Below, piece after piece: positions 52,994 through 62,425 of a stretch of 64,000 bases of DNA (position 1 is the first letter of the stretch; each line of letters begins with the position of its first letter). Below the pieces are notes generated by a model that saw nothing but the letters and a program-made list of their open reading frames with translations, made no database searches and was not told where the DNA came from. The position numbers and the translations under genes are program-made. Source of the stretch: Sphingobium sp. Cam5-1 (lineage in GTDB: Bacteria > Pseudomonadota > Alphaproteobacteria > Sphingomonadales > Sphingomonadaceae); contig NZ_CP065138.1 in NCBI RefSeq assembly GCF_015693305.1, positions 992,001-1,056,000 of the forward strand, in the 5' to 3' direction.

Positions 52994-54556
52994 ATGTCGC
53001 AGCCCTACACCATCACCACCGCCATCAGCTATCCCAACGGCCGCCCCCATATCGGCCACGCCTATGAGGTGATCGCCACCGACGCGATCGCCCGGTTCCA
53101 GCGGATGATGGGCCGCGACGTCTTTTTCCAGACCGGCACCGACGAACACGGCCTGAAAATGGATCAGGCCGCCCGCGCGCGGGGCATCGAACCGCGCACG
53201 CTGGCCGATGAAATGTCCGGATATTTCAAGGATATGAACGACAGTCTGAACATCAGCTATGATCGTTTCATCCGCACCAGCGAACCTGACCATCACCGCG
53301 CATCCCAAGCCATTTGGCAGGCGATGGAGGCCAATGGCGACCTCTATCTGGGGCGCTACGAAGGCTGGTATTCCGTCCGCGACGAAGCCTTTTACGATGA
53401 AAAGGAATTGGTCGAAGGGGAAGGGGGCGAAAAGCTTTCGCCTCAGGGCACGCCGGTCGAATGGACGGTCGAGGAAAGCTGGTTCTTCCGCCTGTCCGCC
53501 TATCAGCAAAAGCTGCTCGACCTCTACAACAGCCAGCCTGACTTCATTCAGCCCGACAGCCGCCGCAACGAAATCATGCGCTTCGTGGAGGGCGGCCTTT
53601 CCGACCTCAGCGTCTCGCGCACCAGCTTCGACTGGGGCGTCAAGGTGCCCGGTAGCGAGGGCCATGTCATGTATGTCTGGGTCGACGCGCTCACCAATTA
53701 TTTGACTGGCTGCGGCTATCCCGACGATGCCGAACGCATGGCCCGCTATTGGTCCGAGGGCGGCGATATAACGCACATCATCGGCAAAGATATTGTGCGT
53801 TTTCATACCGTTTACTGGCCAGCCTTCCTGATGAGTGCAAAGCTGCCCTTGCCCAAGCAGATCTTCGGCCACGGCTTCCTCCTCAACCGGGGTGAGAAGA
53901 TGTCGAAATCGGTCGGCAACGTCGCCGACCCGATGGAATTGGCCGAGCGTTTCGGCGTCGATCAGCTCCGCTACTTCCTCCTGTCCGAAGTTACCTTCGG
54001 CAATGACGGCAGCTATAGCGCCGAGGCGATCGTCGCCCGATCGAACAGCGATCTTGCCAACAGCTTCGGCAATCTGGCGCAGCGGACCCTGAGCTTTATC
54101 GCCAAGAATCTGGAAGGGCGCTTGCCCCAACCCGCGCCGCAGGATGTGGACAGCGACCTGCTGAAAACGATCAGCGACGCTGCCCAGACCTTCCAAACCG
54201 CCATGGCCGATCTCGCGCCTTCCACGGCTATCGAAGCATGGATGCGCGCGGTATTCGCCTGCAACGCCTATATCGACGCGCAGGCCCCCTGGGCCTTGCG
54301 CAAGACCGACCCGGCCCGAATGGAAGCGGTACTCGCGACGCTTTATGAAGCCATCACCAACCTCGCCATCATCATTCAGCCCGTTACCCCGGCCAGCGCC
54401 ACCGCGCTCCTAGACCAGATGGGCGTTCCGCAGACGGGCCGGACCTACGAAGCGATCGGCAGCAGCACCTACGCCGATCTTCGCGCCCGCGGCTTCACCC
54501 TCAGCGCGCCCAAGCCGCTCTTCCCGCGCCTCGAACTTACCGAAGCGGACGCCTGA
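52994..54556 (+). CDS. metG: Methionyl-tRNA synthetase
   Basis: A 520-residue class I synthetase. HIGH is at His19-His22 (NGRPHIGHAYEV) and KMSKS begins at Lys302 (GEKMSKSVGN). It lacks the C-terminal tRNA-binding domain of the long form. GGGAAGG precedes the ATG. It is followed 3 bases later by tatD, a common neighbour. Confidence 0.97.
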   Translation: MSQPYTITTAISYPNGRPHIGHAYEVIATDAIARFQRMMGRDVFFQTGTDEHGLKMDQAARARGIEPRTLADEMSGYFKDMNDSLNISYDRFIRTSEPDHHRASQAIWQAMEANGDLYLGRYEGWYSVRDEAFYDEKELVEGEGGEKLSPQGTPVEWTVEESWFFRLSAYQQKLLDLYNSQPDFIQPDSRRNEIMRFVEGGLSDLSVSRTSFDWGVKVPGSEGHVMYVWVDALTNYLTGCGYPDDAERMARYWSEGGDITHIIGKDIVRFHTVYWPAFLMSAKLPLPKQIFGHGFLLNRGEKMSKSVGNVADPMELAERFGVDQLRYFLLSEVTFGNDGSYSAEAIVARSNSDLANSFGNLAQRTLSFIAKNLEGRLPQPAPQDVDSDLLKTISDAAQTFQTAMADLAPSTAIEAWMRAVFACNAYIDAQAPWALRKTDPARMEAVLATLYEAITNLAIIIQPVTPASATALLDQMGVPQTGRTYEAIGSSTYADLRARGFTLSAPKPLFPRLELTEADA

Positions 54557-54559
54557 TCC

Positions 54560-55348
54560 ATGCTGATCGACAGCCATTGCCACTTGAATTACAAAGGCTT
54601 GGTCGAAGATCAGCAGAATGTGCTTGAACGCGCGCGCTCCGCTGGCATTGGCCTGATGCTCAACATAGCGACGCGCGAAAGCGAATGGGATGCGGTACTC
54701 GCGACAGCCGAACAGCAACCCGATGTCTACGCCACAGTGGGAATCCATCCCCACGAGGCCGACGAGCACCCCCATGTCGACACGGCCAAACTGATCGAAC
54801 GCGCTGCTCACCCACGGGTCGTCGGCATCGGAGAAACCGGCCTCGACTATTATTACGATCATAGCGATCGCGCCCGACAGCAAAGCAGCTTCCGCGCCCA
54901 TATCGCTGCGTCCCGCGCGACCGGCCTTCCGCTCATCGTCCACACCCGCGATGCGGAGGACGATACGCTGGCCATCCTACGCGGGGAAATGGGGCAGGGC
55001 GTCTATCCCGGCGTCATCCACTGCTTCACCGCCAGCGGAGCCTTCGCCGATGCGGCCCTGGACCTCGGCTTCTACATCAGCATTTCGGGCATCGTGACCT
55101 TCAAAAGCGCGAAGGATCTTCAGGAAACCGCAGCCCGTCTGCCGCTCGACCGGCTGCTGGTCGAAACGGACTCACCTTTCCTTGCTCCGGTGCCCCACCG
55201 TGGCAAGTCCTGCGAACCGGCATTTGTCGCCGATACCGCGCGCTTCCTGGCAAAGCTGCGCGGCGAAAGCGTGGAGCAACTGGCCGCCGCAACCTCCGCA
55301 AATTTCCGCACCTTGTTCAACAAGACCGGCGCGCAGCAAAGCGCATGA
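54560..55348 (+). CDS. tatD: TatD family metal-dependent hydrolase
   Basis: A 262-residue TIM-barrel hydrolase. Metal ligands are in DSHCHLN at the N terminus, GIGETGLDYYYD, HTRDAEDD, HCFTASG and ETDSPFLAPVPHRGK. The E. coli homologues are 3'-5' exonucleases and deoxyribonucleases; the substrate here is not known. The stop overlaps the MBL gene (ATGA). Confidence 0.93.
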   Translation: MLIDSHCHLNYKGLVEDQQNVLERARSAGIGLMLNIATRESEWDAVLATAEQQPDVYATVGIHPHEADEHPHVDTAKLIERAAHPRVVGIGETGLDYYYDHSDRARQQSSFRAHIAASRATGLPLIVHTRDAEDDTLAILRGEMGQGVYPGVIHCFTASGAFADAALDLGFYISISGIVTFKSAKDLQETAARLPLDRLLVETDSPFLAPVPHRGKSCEPAFVADTARFLAKLRGESVEQLAAATSANFRTLFNKTGAQQSA

Positions 55349-56130
55349 GCCTAAAGCTCACCATCCTGGGCTGCGGCACATCATCGGGCGTCCCCCGGAT
55401 CGGCAATGATTGGGGCAGCTGCGATCCCACCGAGCCGAAGAACCGGCGAACACGAGCCTCGATCCTGGTGGAAAGCCCCACAACGCGCCTCCTAATCGAC
55501 ACGTCGCCAGACATGCGCGCCCAGTTGCTGGCCGCCGATGTCATTCATATCGACGCCATTCTCTGGACCCACGACCATGCCGATCATTGTCACGGCATCG
55601 ATGACGCGCGCCAGCTTTACCACCACCGCCGCACGCCCGTGCCGGGCTATGCCCGCCGCCAGACATTGAAACTCCTGAAGAAACGCTTCGCCTACGCCTT
55701 TGAAGGACGGCAGGGCTATCATCAGACCATTGAACCGCATGTGCTGCCCGATGGCCTGCGCATCGGTGACATCGACATCGCCTGTACAGACCAACCCCAT
55801 GGCGAGATTTATTCCACCGGCTTTCGCTTCACATCGGGCGGCAGGTCTATAGGCTATGCCACTGATTTCCATGATCTTACAGCCGACATGATCAGCCTTT
55901 ACGACGGGTTGGACGTCTGGGTTGTCGACGCCCTCCGCGAAAAGCCGCATCCGACCCATCCGCATCTGGCCCTGACCCTCGATGGTATCTCGGCCGTCCG
56001 TCCCGGCCGCGCCGTCCTTACGCATATGGATCAAAGCATGGACTATCCGGCTCTGTTGAAAACGCTGCCGGACGGCGTGGAGCCCGGCTATGATGGCATG
56101 TGCATCGAATTGAACGGGGATGGGGGCTGA
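55345..56130 (+). CDS. MBL-fold metal-dependent hydrolase (PhnP-like)
   Basis: A 261-residue metallo-beta-lactamase-fold protein. The THDHADHCHG motif (His76, His78, Asp80, His81) binds two metals; further ligands are ATDFHDL and THMDQSMDY. PhnP relatives are cyclic phosphodiesterases, but the position after metG-tatD is typical of a housekeeping version with unknown substrate. Coupled to tatD by a 4-base overlap. Confidence 0.88.
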   Translation: MSLKLTILGCGTSSGVPRIGNDWGSCDPTEPKNRRTRASILVESPTTRLLIDTSPDMRAQLLAADVIHIDAILWTHDHADHCHGIDDARQLYHHRRTPVPGYARRQTLKLLKKRFAYAFEGRQGYHQTIEPHVLPDGLRIGDIDIACTDQPHGEIYSTGFRFTSGGRSIGYATDFHDLTADMISLYDGLDVWVVDALREKPHPTHPHLALTLDGISAVRPGRAVLTHMDQSMDYPALLKTLPDGVEPGYDGMCIELNGDGG

Positions 56131-56134
56131 CCGC

Positions 56135-56761
56135 ATGAATGGGGATCAGGCGGCTTCCAGCATCTGGTATGTGCTCGCGCTTGTTCTCGTCGGCTCGGCC
56201 TTGCTGGCTCGCCGCATGCCCATGGCTGGCATGCTGCGCCTCGCACTGGTCTGGGTCGCCATATTCGCGGCTTTGCTGGGATTGTTCAAAATTGGTGAGA
56301 AAGCCGGACTCTTCACCACCAGAATGGCTGGGGAAGGGGCAGGGCCGGTTTCGCAAGAAACGCCGCCAACACCGCCCCCCGCCCGCGCCGAAGGTCAGGC
56401 GCTTCGCATTCCCATGGCACCCGACGGCCATTTCTGGGTCGAAGGAACGGTCAACGGCACTGCCACCCGCTTCCTCATAGACAGCGGCGCCAGCATAACA
56501 GCCCTTTCCGTCCCCTCCGCCCGTGCGGCCGGACTCAATTTTGACCTGAGCGCTCCGGGCGTGTCGATGATGACCGCGAACGGCCAGATTGACGCCAAGC
56601 GTTCCTCCATCTCCACTTTGGTCATCGGCCCGATCCGGTCGAGCGATCTGCCCATCGTCATATCGCCCGCCTTTGGTGAGGTGAACGTCATAGGAATGAA
56701 CATGCTGTCCCGGCTCAAAAGCTGGGGCGTCGAAAATGGTGAGATGGTGCTCAATCCATGA
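56135..56761 (+). CDS. Membrane-anchored retropepsin-like aspartic protease
   Basis: A 208-residue protein of the TIGR02281 clan-AA type. Two N-terminal membrane segments (about residues 8-26 and 31-51) and a Pro-rich linker lead to a protease domain with FLIDSGASITALS, Asp116 being catalytic. One Asp per chain implies a dimer, as in retropepsins. ATG 56135 is supported by GGGGG eight bases upstream; ATG 56120 is an alternative overlapping the previous gene. The stop overlaps the MFS gene. Confidence 0.87.
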   Translation: MNGDQAASSIWYVLALVLVGSALLARRMPMAGMLRLALVWVAIFAALLGLFKIGEKAGLFTTRMAGEGAGPVSQETPPTPPPARAEGQALRIPMAPDGHFWVEGTVNGTATRFLIDSGASITALSVPSARAAGLNFDLSAPGVSMMTANGQIDAKRSSISTLVIGPIRSSDLPIVISPAFGEVNVIGMNMLSRLKSWGVENGEMVLNP

Positions 56762-58059
56762 CGGCAACCTTGGCGCTGCGCGCACCGACCCAGCGCGAAA
56801 GGCTGAAGGCGATCGTCGGCGGTTCCACCGGCAATCTGGTGGAATGGTATGACTGGTACGCCTATGCCGCCTTCACCCTTTATTTCGCGCCGCATTTCTT
56901 CCCCAGCGAGGATCGCACCGCCCAGCTTTTGAGCGCCGCCGGGATATTCGCCGTGGGCTTCCTGATGCGGCCGATCGGCGCCTGGTTAATGGGGATTTAT
57001 GCGGATCGGCATGGACGCAAAAGCGGCCTTACCCTGTCCGTTGCTCTTATGTGCGCGGGTTCGCTGCTTATTGCGGTGACGCCCGGCTATGATGTGATCG
57101 GGGTAGGGGCGCCCCTGCTGCTAGTCCTTGCCCGCCTGATGCAGGGTCTTTCGATCGGCGGCGAATATGGGGCCAGCGCGACCTATCTGTCGGAAATGGC
57201 GGGACGTGATCGGCGCGGATTCTTTTCAAGCTTTCAATATGTTACGCTAATCTCTGGGCAACTTGTGGCAATTTGCGTGCTGCTCATCCTTCAGGGCGTG
57301 CTGACCACTGCGCAGCTTGACGCATGGGGGTGGCGAATACCTTTCCTGATTGGTGGCGCCCTCGCCGTGATCGTCTTCTGGCTGCGCCGTGGGCTTAGTG
57401 AAACGCAAAGCTTCCATGCGGCGAAAGCCGAAGGAGCGCCGCGATCCGGCTTTGTCGAGCTTGTCACGAAGCATCCTCGCGAAACGCTGACCGTGATGCT
57501 GCTCACGGCGGGTGGCACAATCGCCTTCTATGCCTATTCGATCTATATGCAGAAATTCCTGGTGAACACATCGGGCCTCAGTCGGGAAACAGCGTCGCAG
57601 ATCAATGGGATAACCTTGTTCTTTTTCATGTTGTTGCAACCTGTAGCCGGGGCGCTTTCCGACCGCATCGGGCGTAAACCGTTGATGATAGGCTTCGGCA
57701 TCCTGGGCTTGCTGTTCACCTATCCGATATTCGCGACGCTCGCCGTAACTCGCGATCCACTCGTTGCAGGCCTGCTGGTTATGGCGGGCCTGATCATCGT
57801 GACTGGCTACACATCGATCAACGCCGTCGTGAAAGCGGAGCTTTTCCCAGCCCATATCCGCGCCCTTGGCGTTGCGCTGCCATATGCCTTGGCGAACACA
57901 TTGTTCGGCGGCACGGCCGAATTCGTGGCGCTCTATTTCAAACAGATCGGCATCGAACAGGCATTTTACATCTATGTAAGCGTCATGATCGCCATATCGC
58001 TGATCATCTACATCAAAATGCCCGACACCCGCCGCCACAGCCAGATCCGGGAAGACTAA
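56758..58059 (+). CDS. MFS metabolite:proton symporter (alpha-ketoglutarate permease type)
   Basis: A 433-residue, 12-segment transporter of the metabolite:H+ symporter family. Signatures are GNLVEWYDWYAYA at the start, GIYADRHGRKSGL after segment 2, ARLMQGLSIGGEYGASATYL in segment 4 and SDRIGRKPLM in the middle. The likely substrates are dicarboxylates or osmolytes such as alpha-ketoglutarate; the exact one cannot be read. The ATGA overlap ties it to the protease gene. Confidence 0.88.
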   Translation: MTATLALRAPTQRERLKAIVGGSTGNLVEWYDWYAYAAFTLYFAPHFFPSEDRTAQLLSAAGIFAVGFLMRPIGAWLMGIYADRHGRKSGLTLSVALMCAGSLLIAVTPGYDVIGVGAPLLLVLARLMQGLSIGGEYGASATYLSEMAGRDRRGFFSSFQYVTLISGQLVAICVLLILQGVLTTAQLDAWGWRIPFLIGGALAVIVFWLRRGLSETQSFHAAKAEGAPRSGFVELVTKHPRETLTVMLLTAGGTIAFYAYSIYMQKFLVNTSGLSRETASQINGITLFFFMLLQPVAGALSDRIGRKPLMIGFGILGLLFTYPIFATLAVTRDPLVAGLLVMAGLIIVTGYTSINAVVKAELFPAHIRALGVALPYALANTLFGGTAEFVALYFKQIGIEQAFYIYVSVMIAISLIIYIKMPDTRRHSQIRED

Positions 58060-58119
58060 TATGCGGGGGCGTTCTGGGTATCGCCTGATAAGAGGAGCGT
58101 TCACGTTCTGGTGGCCGGT

Positions 58120-58170
58120 GACTAATGCCTAATCTTTAACATAATATATATTATCGAGCAAACATTAGTC
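58120..58170. promoter_or_regulatory. AT-rich nested inverted repeat upstream of mazG
   Basis: GACTAATG (58120-58127) and CATTAGTC (58163-58170) are perfect inverted arms flanking a perfect 14-bp palindrome ATAATATATATTAT (58141-58154). The block is strikingly AT-rich for this genome and lies between the MFS gene and mazG, 70 bases before the mazG start. Confidence 0.55.
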
Positions 58171-58240
58171 CCGAAGGGATAGCCTTCCCCCAACCAAAAC
58201 TCTATCTTCTCGCCACTTCCTTCTTGATTTCAGGACCCCC

Positions 58241-59029
58241 ATGTCATCCAGCACCAAAGCGAGCCCCGCCGACATCATGCCGCTCGCCAATGTCATGGCC
58301 CGTCTTCGCGATCCGGACACCGGATGTCCCTGGGACATCCAGCAGGATTTCGCCAGCATCGCTCCCTACACAATCGAGGAAGCCTATGAAGTCGCCGACG
58401 CGATCGAACGTAACGACATGCCCGCGCTCTGCGACGAGCTCGGCGACCTCCTGCTACAGGTAGCCTTCCACAGCCGGATGGCCGAACAAGCCGGGCATTT
58501 CAATCTCCAGGACGTCATCGACGGCGTCACCGACAAGATGATCCGCCGCCATCCGCACATCTTCGGCGAAGGTGCCGAACGCGAACATGGCCATGCCCAA
58601 TGGGAAGCGATTAAAGCAGCCGAACGCGCCGCCAGAGAACCCGACAGCAGCGCTCTCGCTGGCGTTGCCAACGCGCTCCCCGCACTACTCCGCGCCGAAA
58701 AGCTCCAGAAGCGCGCCGCCCGCACCGGTTTCGACTGGCCCGACACCCAAGGTGCGGTCGCGAAGATTGAAGAGGAATTGCAGGAAGTTCACGACGCCAC
58801 AACCCCCGAAGAACATCAGGAGGAGGTCGGCGACCTGCTGTTTGCCGTCGTCAACCTGGCCCGGCACCTGAAGGTCGATCCGGAAGCCGCGCTACGGGCC
58901 GCCAGCGCGAAATTCGAAGCCCGCTTCCGCGTCATGGAACAGACCGCTGGTGATGGATTTCAAAGCCTCGACCTCGATGGAAAGGAAGCTCTCTGGCGGC
59001 AGGCCAAACGCGAATTGGCCCGCCGATAA
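58241..59029 (+). CDS. mazG: Nucleoside triphosphate pyrophosphohydrolase MazG
   Basis: A 262-residue two-repeat MazG, the usual length. Each repeat has the E-x2-E...E-x2-D metal motif (EEAYEVADAIE ... CDELGDLLLQVAFHSRMAE; and EEELQEVHDA ... EEVGDLLFAVVNLARHL). It removes non-canonical NTPs and can lower (p)ppGpp. The stop is 4 bases from the convergent hflX stop, with no room for a terminator between them. Confidence 0.94.
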   Translation: MSSSTKASPADIMPLANVMARLRDPDTGCPWDIQQDFASIAPYTIEEAYEVADAIERNDMPALCDELGDLLLQVAFHSRMAEQAGHFNLQDVIDGVTDKMIRRHPHIFGEGAEREHGHAQWEAIKAAERAAREPDSSALAGVANALPALLRAEKLQKRAARTGFDWPDTQGAVAKIEEELQEVHDATTPEEHQEEVGDLLFAVVNLARHLKVDPEAALRAASAKFEARFRVMEQTAGDGFQSLDLDGKEALWRQAKRELARR

Positions 59030-59033
59030 CTGA

Positions 59034-60353
59034 TCAAGCATCCGCGCGTTTGCTGAAACGAGCAAAGGCGGAGTCGGAGAGGCGAACCTTCAAGACAAGC
59101 TCACCATCCACCGTTTCGCTACCTATCACTTCACCATGTTCGTGTAGCCAGGCAATGGCAGCGCCATCCGCCAACGGCACCCGAAGTTGATGGATTTGCG
59201 CGCCAGCAGTCAGTCTGGCGCTTATGCATCGTTGCAGATCATCCACGCCATTTCCGGTCAGGGCGGAAAGGATCACGACATCCCGGCGCCGCGCCGCGAT
59301 TTCCCGAAGTTGCGCAGCTTCTTCCTCACCCAGCAGATCGAGTTTGTTCCACGCCTCGATAATCGGGGGGGCGTCGTCCCCTGCTCCGCCCTCACCCGCC
59401 ACACCAAGCTCACTCAGCACGTCCAGCACATCATCGCGCTGCGCCTCGCTATCGGGATGGGCGATGTCGCGGACATGTATGATGAGGTCAGCGGACAGAA
59501 CTTCTTCCAGCGTGGCGCGAAACGCCGCAATAAGCTGAGTCGGAAGGTCGGACACAAAACCGACCGTGTCCGACAGGATCGCCTTGTCCAATCCCGGTAA
59601 TGCGATCTGGCGCATGGTCGGGTCCAGCGTCGCGAACAGCAAATCTTCCGCCATGACATCGGCGCCCGTCATGCGGTTGAAAAGCGTGGACTTGCCAGCA
59701 TTGGTGTAGCCGACAAGCGCGATCACCGGCCAAGGAGCTCTTTGCCGGCGTGCCCGATGTAGACTGCGGGTACGGGTCACCTGGTCAAGTTCACGCCTGA
59801 TCTTTGCCATACGATCGCGGATCATCCGCCGGTCAGCCTCGATCTGCGTTTCGCCGGGACCACCCAGGAATCCAAAGCCGCCACGCTGCCGTTCAAGGTG
59901 GGTCCAACTGCGCACCAGCCTGCCCGCCTGATAATCGAGATGGGCCAGTTCGACCTGAAGGCGTCCCTCATTGGTGGCCGCACGCTCCCCGAAGATTTCC
60001 AGGATCAACCCGGTTCGATCGATCACTTTGGCTTCGGTCGCCTTCTCAAGATTGCTCTGCTGAACCGGGCTCAACGCGTTGTCGACAATCACCAGTTCGG
60101 CATCTTCCATCCGCGCAAGCGTTGCGATCTGGTCGACCTGACCACTTCCGAACAAAGTTGCGGGTTTCCGATCCCGCACGCGAAACGCCTGCGCCGCGCG
60201 CACGTCTATGCCGATAGCCAGGGCGAGGCCTTTCGCCTCCTCAAGACGGGCGTCACTATCACGCCTTTCGACGCCGTGAGTTTCAGCGCGCACGACCACG
60301 GCCCGCGCGCCGCGCGATACTTCGTCGGCAGAGTCCCGGTTGAAGACGGCCAT
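59034..60353 (-). CDS. hflX: Ribosome-associated GTPase HflX
   Basis: A 439-residue GTPase that splits stalled ribosomes under stress. The N-terminal HflX domain has ARMEDAELVIVDNALSPVQQ and GRLQVELAHLDYQ; the GTPase domain has GYTNAGKST (G1), DTVGFVSDLP (G3) and NKLD (G4). It follows hfq on the same strand after 65 bases, the conserved hfq-hflX order. Confidence 0.94.
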   Translation of the reverse strand: MAVFNRDSADEVSRGARAVVVRAETHGVERRDSDARLEEAKGLALAIGIDVRAAQAFRVRDRKPATLFGSGQVDQIATLARMEDAELVIVDNALSPVQQSNLEKATEAKVIDRTGLILEIFGERAATNEGRLQVELAHLDYQAGRLVRSWTHLERQRGGFGFLGGPGETQIEADRRMIRDRMAKIRRELDQVTRTRSLHRARRQRAPWPVIALVGYTNAGKSTLFNRMTGADVMAEDLLFATLDPTMRQIALPGLDKAILSDTVGFVSDLPTQLIAAFRATLEEVLSADLIIHVRDIAHPDSEAQRDDVLDVLSELGVAGEGGAGDDAPPIIEAWNKLDLLGEEEAAQLREIAARRRDVVILSALTGNGVDDLQRCISARLTAGAQIHQLRVPLADGAAIAWLHEHGEVIGSETVDGELVLKVRLSDSAFARFSKRADA

Positions 60354-60418
60354 AAGCGCCTAACGCATCAGGCGCCGACCCGCCTCATCAGAAGGCGGGC
60401 CGTACCGAAATAGATTGA

Positions 60419-60910
60419 TCAATCCTCGCCCTCGCCTTCGCCACTCAGGTCAAGCGCATGGAGAGGTTGAACAGTGGAGATGGCATGCTTGTAGACAAGC
60501 TGCACCATGCCGTCGCGCTCCAGCAGCATGCAGAAAAGATCGAATGCAGCGATCTCGCCCTGCAACATCACGCCGTTGACCAGAAACATGGTGACCGGGC
60601 TTCCGGACTTGCGAACGGCGCTCAGGAATATTTCCTGAAGCAGTTTGGGCTTTGAATTGCCGTCGCTCGCCTTGCGAAGGTCGGTTAGGTCCATCGACTG
60701 AGCGGGCATCACGGTGGAAATGGCGTGCTTGTAGACAAGCTGCGATTGCCCGTCGCGCCGCAACAGAACGGAAAAATTGTCAAACCAGGTGATAATCCCT
60801 TGCAACTTCACGCCCTTTACCAGGAACATAGTCACGGGCGTTTTGCTCTTGCGCAGGTTGTTCAGGAATATGTCCTGAAGATTATTGAGTTTTTCTGCCA
60901 CGGTCTTCAC
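60419..60910 (-). CDS. hfq: RNA chaperone Hfq, fused tandem form
   Basis: A 163-residue protein holding two complete Sm/Hfq domains, residues about 6-68 and 86-150, joined by a short linker. Each has a PVTMFLV strand, an LQG turn, FDxF (F43-F46, F123-F126) and the Hfq signature VYKHAISTV. The first keeps the proximal-face QD pair; in the second it is QE. Ordinary Hfq is about 70-100 residues and forms a hexamer, so this version probably builds the ring from three chains. It ends with an acidic tail (GEGEGED). It mediates sRNA-mRNA pairing; genomic position between ntrX and hflX is the standard alphaproteobacterial one. Confidence 0.95.
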   Translation of the reverse strand: MKTVAEKLNNLQDIFLNNLRKSKTPVTMFLVKGVKLQGIITWFDNFSVLLRRDGQSQLVYKHAISTVMPAQSMDLTDLRKASDGNSKPKLLQEIFLSAVRKSGSPVTMFLVNGVMLQGEIAAFDLFCMLLERDGMVQLVYKHAISTVQPLHALDLSGEGEGED

Positions 60911-60963
60911 CTTATTGGCGGGACGTTACCCGCTCTTGCACCCCTGGGCAGGGTGTCTTGCCC

Positions 60964-60982
60964 GCCCCCGCTCACCGGGGGC
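60964..60982 (-). terminator. Hairpin between ntrX and hfq
   Basis: GCCCCCG / CGGGGGC stem with a 5-nt loop in the 141-bp gap between ntrX and hfq. No T tract follows on the minus strand, so it may attenuate read-through from ntrYX or be part of the hfq leader, where Hfq-binding autoregulation is known in other bacteria. Confidence 0.4.
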
Positions 60983-61051
60983 AATCAGAAAGCTACCGCA
61001 ATTGCGAAGGGGCGTCCATGCCCCAGATGGGCTATCGTTCATCCCCTTGCA

Positions 61052-62425
61052 TCAATTGTCCTTTCCATCCGTGATCCCAAGCAGCTTGAGCTTGCGGTGC
61101 AACGCAGACCGTTCCATGCCGATGAATGTAGCCGTTCGGGATATGTTGCCGGAAAACCGCCTGATCTGGATACGCAGATATTCGCGTTCGAAACTTTCGC
61201 GCGCTTCCCGCAACGGTGCCCCCATGATGGCCGACTGACCCATCCCTTCGCCCGCGCCATTACTGGAAAGTTCGCTAGGCAGCATGTCCAGCTCAATCCG
61301 GCCTATCCGCTCGCCCGGAGCAAGGATCATCGTTCGCTCGATGACGTTGCGCAGCTGGCGAACGTTGCCGGGCCATTCGTTCGCCTGAAGCGCAGCCATG
61401 GCATCACTAGCGATCTCGGGCGACGGCACCCGCCGCTCGGCCGCGAAACGTGCGAGATAATGCTCGACCAGCGGTGGAATGTCGTCTCGCCGCTCGGACA
61501 AGGAAGGGATGACGAGGGGTACAACGTTCAGACGATAGAACAGGTCTTCGCGGAACCGCCGCTCCTCTATTTCCGCGGCCAGATCCCGCGCAGTTGAAGA
61601 GATGACCCGGACGTCTACCTTCACTTGCCGCTGCCCGCCCACGCGCGTGAAGCTCTGGTCCGTCAATACCCGCAATATCTTGCCCTGCGTCGTGACGGGC
61701 ATATCTGCGATCTCGTCAAGGTAAAGCGTGCCGCCATGCGCCTGCTCAAGATAGCCGGGACGCACAAGGCCGCTGGGATCTTCGACGCCGAACAGCTCCT
61801 CCTCCACCCGGTCGGGGTCCATTCGCGCCGCCGCCACGATGATGAAGGGCGCGTCGGCCCTCCCGCTCCAGCTGTGAAGCATGCGCGCCGCGACTTCCTT
61901 GCCGACACCCGCAGGCCCGGAAATCAGCACCCGGCTGCCCGTGCCGGCGACTTTCTTTATCGTCGCCCGAACCGCGTTGATCGCGGCCGAAGTGCCCGTC
62001 AGTTCATCATCCTGCCCAAAACGGGCACGCAGGACCTGATTTTCCCGCCGTAATCTCTCGGTCTCGGTAGCGCGCGCGACCAGATGCAGCAGCCGGTCGG
62101 CTTCGAATGGCTTTTCGATAAAGTCCGCCGCCCCCTTGCGGATCGCGGCCACGGCCGTGTCGATATTGCCATGACCTGAAATCATGAGCACCGGAATGGT
62201 CGCGTCGCGCTGCTTGATCACGTCGAGCAATTCCAGACCATCCAGGGTCGACCCCTGAAGCCAGACGTCCAGCAGGACCAGCGAAGGACGCCTAGTATCC
62301 AGCGCCTCGATCGCGCTGTCGCTGTTGGCAGCAGTGCGAGTGGTAAAGCCCTCATCCTCAAGCACGCCCGCGACCAGATCACGGATGTCCTCTTCATCAT
62401 CGACTACCAGAATATCAAGCGCCAT
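61052..62425 (-). CDS. ntrX: NtrX response regulator (AAA+ and Fis domains)
   Basis: A 457-residue regulator. The receiver domain has phospho-acceptor Asp53 (LLDVWL), then an AAA+ domain with Walker A GPAGVGKE and Walker B GGTLYLDEIADM, and a C-terminal Fis-type helix-turn-helix (NISRTATFIGMERSALHRKL). The GAFTGA loop that contacts sigma-54 is missing: ELFGVEDPSGLVRPGYLEQA replaces it. It pairs with NtrY in nitrogen, redox and envelope control in alphaproteobacteria. Its start overlaps ntrY by 11 bases. Confidence 0.94.
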   Translation of the reverse strand: MALDILVVDDEEDIRDLVAGVLEDEGFTTRTAANSDSAIEALDTRRPSLVLLDVWLQGSTLDGLELLDVIKQRDATIPVLMISGHGNIDTAVAAIRKGAADFIEKPFEADRLLHLVARATETERLRRENQVLRARFGQDDELTGTSAAINAVRATIKKVAGTGSRVLISGPAGVGKEVAARMLHSWSGRADAPFIIVAAARMDPDRVEEELFGVEDPSGLVRPGYLEQAHGGTLYLDEIADMPVTTQGKILRVLTDQSFTRVGGQRQVKVDVRVISSTARDLAAEIEERRFREDLFYRLNVVPLVIPSLSERRDDIPPLVEHYLARFAAERRVPSPEIASDAMAALQANEWPGNVRQLRNVIERTMILAPGERIGRIELDMLPSELSSNGAGEGMGQSAIMGAPLREARESFEREYLRIQIRRFSGNISRTATFIGMERSALHRKLKLLGITDGKDN

